Shown one piece after another: positions 61,245-64,000 of a stretch of DNA of 64,000 bases. The position numbers were made by a program, and so were the translations under genes. Under the pieces are notes generated by a model. That model had not been told where the DNA came from and ran no database searches. It was given only the letters and a program-made list of their open reading frames with translations. Origin of the DNA: an uncultured Hydrogenophaga sp. (lineage in GTDB: Bacteria > Pseudomonadota > Gammaproteobacteria > Burkholderiales > Burkholderiaceae_C); NCBI RefSeq assembly GCF_958439165.1, contig NZ_OY288123.1:62001-126000 (forward strand), read 5' to 3'. The first letter of the stretch is position 1, and each line of letters opens with the position of its first letter.

Positions 61245-62795
61245 ATGTCATACAGGGTGGTGTGGTTCAAGCGCGATCTGCGGGTGCAGGACCATGCCCC
61301 GCTGGTCGAGGCTGCCCGCAGCGGTCCGGTGCTGTGCCTGTTCATCCTGGAGCCCGCGCTCTGGCAGCAGCCGGACGCAGCGCGGCAGCACCTGGGCTTC
61401 CTGCAGGAAAGTCTGAAAGATCTGGCTGCCGATCTGCGGGCCCATGGGGGGCGCCTGCAGTGGGCGGTGGGCGATGCGGTGGAGGTGCTCGACCGCCTGC
61501 ACCACCACGCCCCGTTCGCGGAACTGCTGTCGCATCAGGAAACCGGCAACGCCGCCAGCTACGAGCGTGATCGACGCGTCCTGCGCTGGTGCCGCGAGGC
61601 CGGCGTGCCGTGGCGCGAGTTCCGGAGTTTCGGCGTGGTGCGCGGCCTGCGCCAGCGCCGGCACTGGGTGTCCCAGTGGGAAGCGCTGATGGCCGAGCCG
61701 CAGCTGGCTCTGACCCGCATCATCCCGGCGCCGGTGCCAACCGCTGCCTGGGACCCGCGCCCCTGGCCCGGCGCTGACGAACTCGGTCTGCCGTCCCATG
61801 AGCCGCCGCAGCGCCAGCGGGGCGGGCGCCGTCAGGGCGAAGCGGTGCTGACCGATTTCCTGCAGCAGCGCAGCGCGCGTTACCGCGGCGGCATCTCGTC
61901 ACCGCTGACGGCGCCGGATGCCTGTTCGCGGCTGTCGGCCCATCTGACGTTCGGTACGCTGGGCATGCGCGAGGTGGTGCAGGCCACCCGCATCCGCATG
62001 CACGACGCCGAGCTGGCCGGCACCCGCCAGCACGCCGGCCTGGCCGCGTTCCTCAGCCGCCTGCACTGGCACTGCCACTTCATCCAGAAGCTGGAGACCG
62101 AGCCGGCGATCGAACACCACAACATGCACCGGGGCTACAACGGCCTGCGCGAGGCAGAACACGGCGAGGCCCGGCTGCAGGCCCTGATGGCGGGGCGCAC
62201 CGGCTGGCCCATGGTGGACGCCTGCGTGGCCATGCTGCGCGAGACCGGCTGGCTCAACTTCCGCATGCGATCCATGCTGGTCTCGGTGGCGGCGTATCCG
62301 CTGTGGCTGCACTGGCGGCCGGTGGGCGAGTGGCTGGCACGCGAATTCCTCGATTACGAGCCGGGCATCCACTGGAGCCAGATGCAGATGCAGAGCGGCA
62401 CCACCGGCATCAACACCACCCGGGTCTACAACCCGGTGAAGCAGGCGCAGGACCACGACCCGGATGGTCGGTTCGTCCGGCACTGGCTGCCGGCGCTGCA
62501 GCGGGTGCCCGACACCTGGCTGTTCCAGCCCTGGCTGATGCCACCCGACCTGCAGCAGCGCATGGGGCTGCAGCCGGGGGTGGACCTGGTGGACCCGGTG
62601 GTCGATCTGGAGCAGGCCACCCGCCAGGCCAAGGACCGGGTGCATGCCTTGCGCGCCCGCCGCGAGGTGCAGGCCGGGCAGGCCGACATCGTGCGCCGGC
62701 ACGGGTCGAAACAGCGCCGTGCCGAGCAGCTGGCCGGGCCGCGTCAGCGCCGTGCCGCCGAAGTGGCAGCGCAGCAGATCGGCTTCGATTTCTGA
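61245..62795 (+). CDS. photolyase/cryptochrome family flavoprotein
   Basis: A 516-residue FAD protein. The N-terminal alpha/beta domain begins SYRVVWFKRDLRVQDHAPL. The FAD domain carries GRTGWPMVDACVAMLRETGW, NFRMRSMLVS and DYEPGIHWSQMQMQSG, with an Asn-type GINTTRVYNPVKQ. These fit the class III/plant-cryptochrome-like branch better than class I CPD photolyase, but substrate cannot be settled. ATG at 61236 would add three residues. The C-terminal 60 residues are basic and Gln-rich. Confidence 0.87.
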   Translation: MSYRVVWFKRDLRVQDHAPLVEAARSGPVLCLFILEPALWQQPDAARQHLGFLQESLKDLAADLRAHGGRLQWAVGDAVEVLDRLHHHAPFAELLSHQETGNAASYERDRRVLRWCREAGVPWREFRSFGVVRGLRQRRHWVSQWEALMAEPQLALTRIIPAPVPTAAWDPRPWPGADELGLPSHEPPQRQRGGRRQGEAVLTDFLQQRSARYRGGISSPLTAPDACSRLSAHLTFGTLGMREVVQATRIRMHDAELAGTRQHAGLAAFLSRLHWHCHFIQKLETEPAIEHHNMHRGYNGLREAEHGEARLQALMAGRTGWPMVDACVAMLRETGWLNFRMRSMLVSVAAYPLWLHWRPVGEWLAREFLDYEPGIHWSQMQMQSGTTGINTTRVYNPVKQAQDHDPDGRFVRHWLPALQRVPDTWLFQPWLMPPDLQQRMGLQPGVDLVDPVVDLEQATRQAKDRVHALRARREVQAGQADIVRRHGSKQRRAEQLAGPRQRRAAEVAAQQIGFDF

Positions 62796-62811
62796 GGCAG
62801 CCCCTGCGGGC

Positions 62812-63915
62812 TCAGCGCTGGGCGCCGGTGCGCGGTGCGTTCATCCGCGCCTGCACCGCCTCACCCAGCTCGATCACCGCCAGGGCGTAGTAGCTGCTCC
62901 AGTTGTAGCGGGTGACCACATAGAAGTTCTCGGTGCCCGCCACATAGGTGGACGGTGCACCGGCGTTCTGGAGTTCCACCAGCGCCAGCGGGCCGGTGTG
63001 GCCGGCGGCTGCTCCCTCCAGCCCGGCACCCAGGGCCTGCATGCGCGCGGCAGTGAAGGTGGGCAGGATGTCCGGGGCGAGCAGGGTGTCCAGATCGGTC
63101 CGGCCCGCTTCCACCTGCACCGGATAGTGGGTGGGCATGCCGCTCTGCCAGCCGAACACCTGGAAATAGTGGGCCACCGATCCGATCACGTCGGCGGTGT
63201 TGTTGAACAGGTCGATCTGGCCGTCTTCGTCGAAATCGATCGCGTACTTGGCCCAGCTGCTGGGCATGAACTGGGGCCAGCCCATGGCACCTGCATAGCT
63301 GCCGCGCAGGACCATCGGGTCGCGGCCGCTGCGGTTCATGAGGCTGAGGAACTGCTCGAGTTCGCCGCGGAAGAATTCGCTGCGTGCGGCAGCGCGCGGG
63401 TGGCTGGCCGGGAAGTCGAAGGCCAGCGTGACCAGCGCGTCCATGACGCGGTGGTTGCCCATGTGCCGACCGTAGAGCGACTCCACGCCCAGCACGCCCA
63501 CGATCAGGCTGGCCGGCACGCCGAAGCGGGCCTCCGCGCGGGACAGGGTGGCGGCGTTCTCTTCCCAGAACCGCTGGCCGGCATTCAGGCGGATGGGTTC
63601 GATGAAGCGGGCGCGGTAGGCGGCCCAGTTCTTGGGCTGGCTGGCCGGCGGCGGCGTGACCGCGCGGATGATGGACGGGATGCGCTGGGCCGCGCCGATC
63701 TGGGCCCGCACCCAGGCCGGGTCCAGGTCGCGCCGGCTGGCCAGGTCGTCGGCAAAGGCCATGGCCGCCGGACTCTGGCTGTAGCTGAACAGGGCCGGAG
63801 CAGCTCTGGACTCGGCCTTGCGGGGCTGGGCCGCATGGGCCTGCGAAAGGGGCAGGCTGGCCAGACAGGCCAGCATCAGGAAGCAGAGGCGGGAGGCGGA
63901 GGAGGGCAGTGTCAT
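62812..63915 (-). CDS. mltB: lytic murein transglycosylase B
   Basis: A 367-residue GH103 enzyme that cleaves peptidoglycan glycan strands with 1,6-anhydro ring formation. Catalytic Glu145 is in GVESLYGRHMGNH, and SYAGAMGWPQFMPSSW and DLFNNTADVIGSVAHYF follow. A signal peptide ends near AHAAQ (residue 29). No proper lipobox is seen, so this form is probably soluble in the periplasm, unlike the E. coli lipoprotein. Its ATG overlaps the stop of the upstream partial gene. Confidence 0.93.
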   Translation of the reverse strand: MTLPSSASRLCFLMLACLASLPLSQAHAAQPRKAESRAAPALFSYSQSPAAMAFADDLASRRDLDPAWVRAQIGAAQRIPSIIRAVTPPPASQPKNWAAYRARFIEPIRLNAGQRFWEENAATLSRAEARFGVPASLIVGVLGVESLYGRHMGNHRVMDALVTLAFDFPASHPRAAARSEFFRGELEQFLSLMNRSGRDPMVLRGSYAGAMGWPQFMPSSWAKYAIDFDEDGQIDLFNNTADVIGSVAHYFQVFGWQSGMPTHYPVQVEAGRTDLDTLLAPDILPTFTAARMQALGAGLEGAAAGHTGPLALVELQNAGAPSTYVAGTENFYVVTRYNWSSYYALAVIELGEAVQARMNAPRTGAQR

Positions 63916-64000
63916 GTCGGGTGGTCGGCAGGCCAGGCCAGTTGCCGGAAGGCAGCGGCCACGTCGCGCAGCGGTGGCGCAGACCCTGCACTGTACCGTT
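63912..64000 (-). CDS. C-terminal end of an unidentified gene (cut by right edge)
   Basis: The last 29 codons of a reading frame, ending RQLAWPADHPT and TGA, with the stop overlapping the mltB ATG by four bases (ATGA). The overlap and continuous frame support a real gene in operon with mltB. In Burkholderiales mltB often neighbours cysM, but this tail does not look like CysM, so no function is assigned. Confidence 0.5.
   Translation of the reverse strand, partial: RYSAGSAPPLRDVAAAFRQLAWPADHPT

Noticed and set aside
62799..62812. Terminator between the photolyase gene and mltB
   Set aside because: AGCCC-CTGC-GGGCT has only five pairs and no T run on either strand.

Overview
The window is about 68% GC, almost fully coding and free of prophage, insertion sequences and CRISPR. 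Gene content and order point to a betaproteobacterium of the order Burkholderiales. The evidence is the run folC-SPOR-cvpA-purF-metZ-gltX, the run PCM-rhodanese-tolC near a Kdo transferase, rpsP-rimM-trmD-rplS, and gcdH facing its lysR. I cannot fix the genus. All coordinates and calls come from reading the sequence; no database search was run.

Layout. 1-8047: an edge alpha/beta hydrolase, an acyl-CoA synthetase, a cupin, an OmpA-like lipoprotein, an aldo/keto reductase, ybaK, plsY, a RidA protein, a retropepsin-like protease, yajQ and murB. 8048-8498: a 451-bp gene-free gap between convergent murB and argG. It holds two inverted copies of a ~150-bp structured element plus the argG terminator. 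8499-17434: argG, ppnP, an ArsC/Spx-like gene, then folC to gltX. 17542-17919: tRNA-Ala(GGC), tRNA-Glu(TTC) and tRNA-Asp(GTC). 18013-24524: a DUF2177 membrane protein, a PQQ-type sugar dehydrogenase, an EamA exporter, an alkylation-repair pair (Ada/AlkA fusion plus Ogt) and a phosphomannomutase.

24543-33494 is a surface-glycan block. Two coupled GT30 (Kdo-transferase family) genes diverge from an overlapping operon neuA-neuB-neuC-O-antigen ligase-RgpF-like transferase. This predicts a CMP-activated, sialic-acid-type sugar going into lipopolysaccharide. 32592-41035 (minus strand) encodes a TetR-controlled RND efflux pump with adaptor, a PCM-like protein, a rhodanese, TolC and a glycosyltransferase.

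41133-49480: gcdH/lysR, msrA, an EamA exporter, the zinc system znuCBA with divergent zur, an AEC carrier and a TM2 protein. 49480-54075: a GNAT acetyltransferase, the rpsP operon, a Nudix hydrolase and a CobD/CbiB-like protein. 54103-64000: rsgA, a pterin dehydratase, an M48 protease, orn, a PiT phosphate transporter, a DEAD-box helicase with a structured leader, a photolyase/cryptochrome, mltB and an edge fragment.

The observations I would follow first are the paired 150-bp elements (equal core length, compensatory base changes in their stems), the sialic-acid operon beside two GT30 genes, the C10 tract in the efflux-repressor gene, and the helicase leader.
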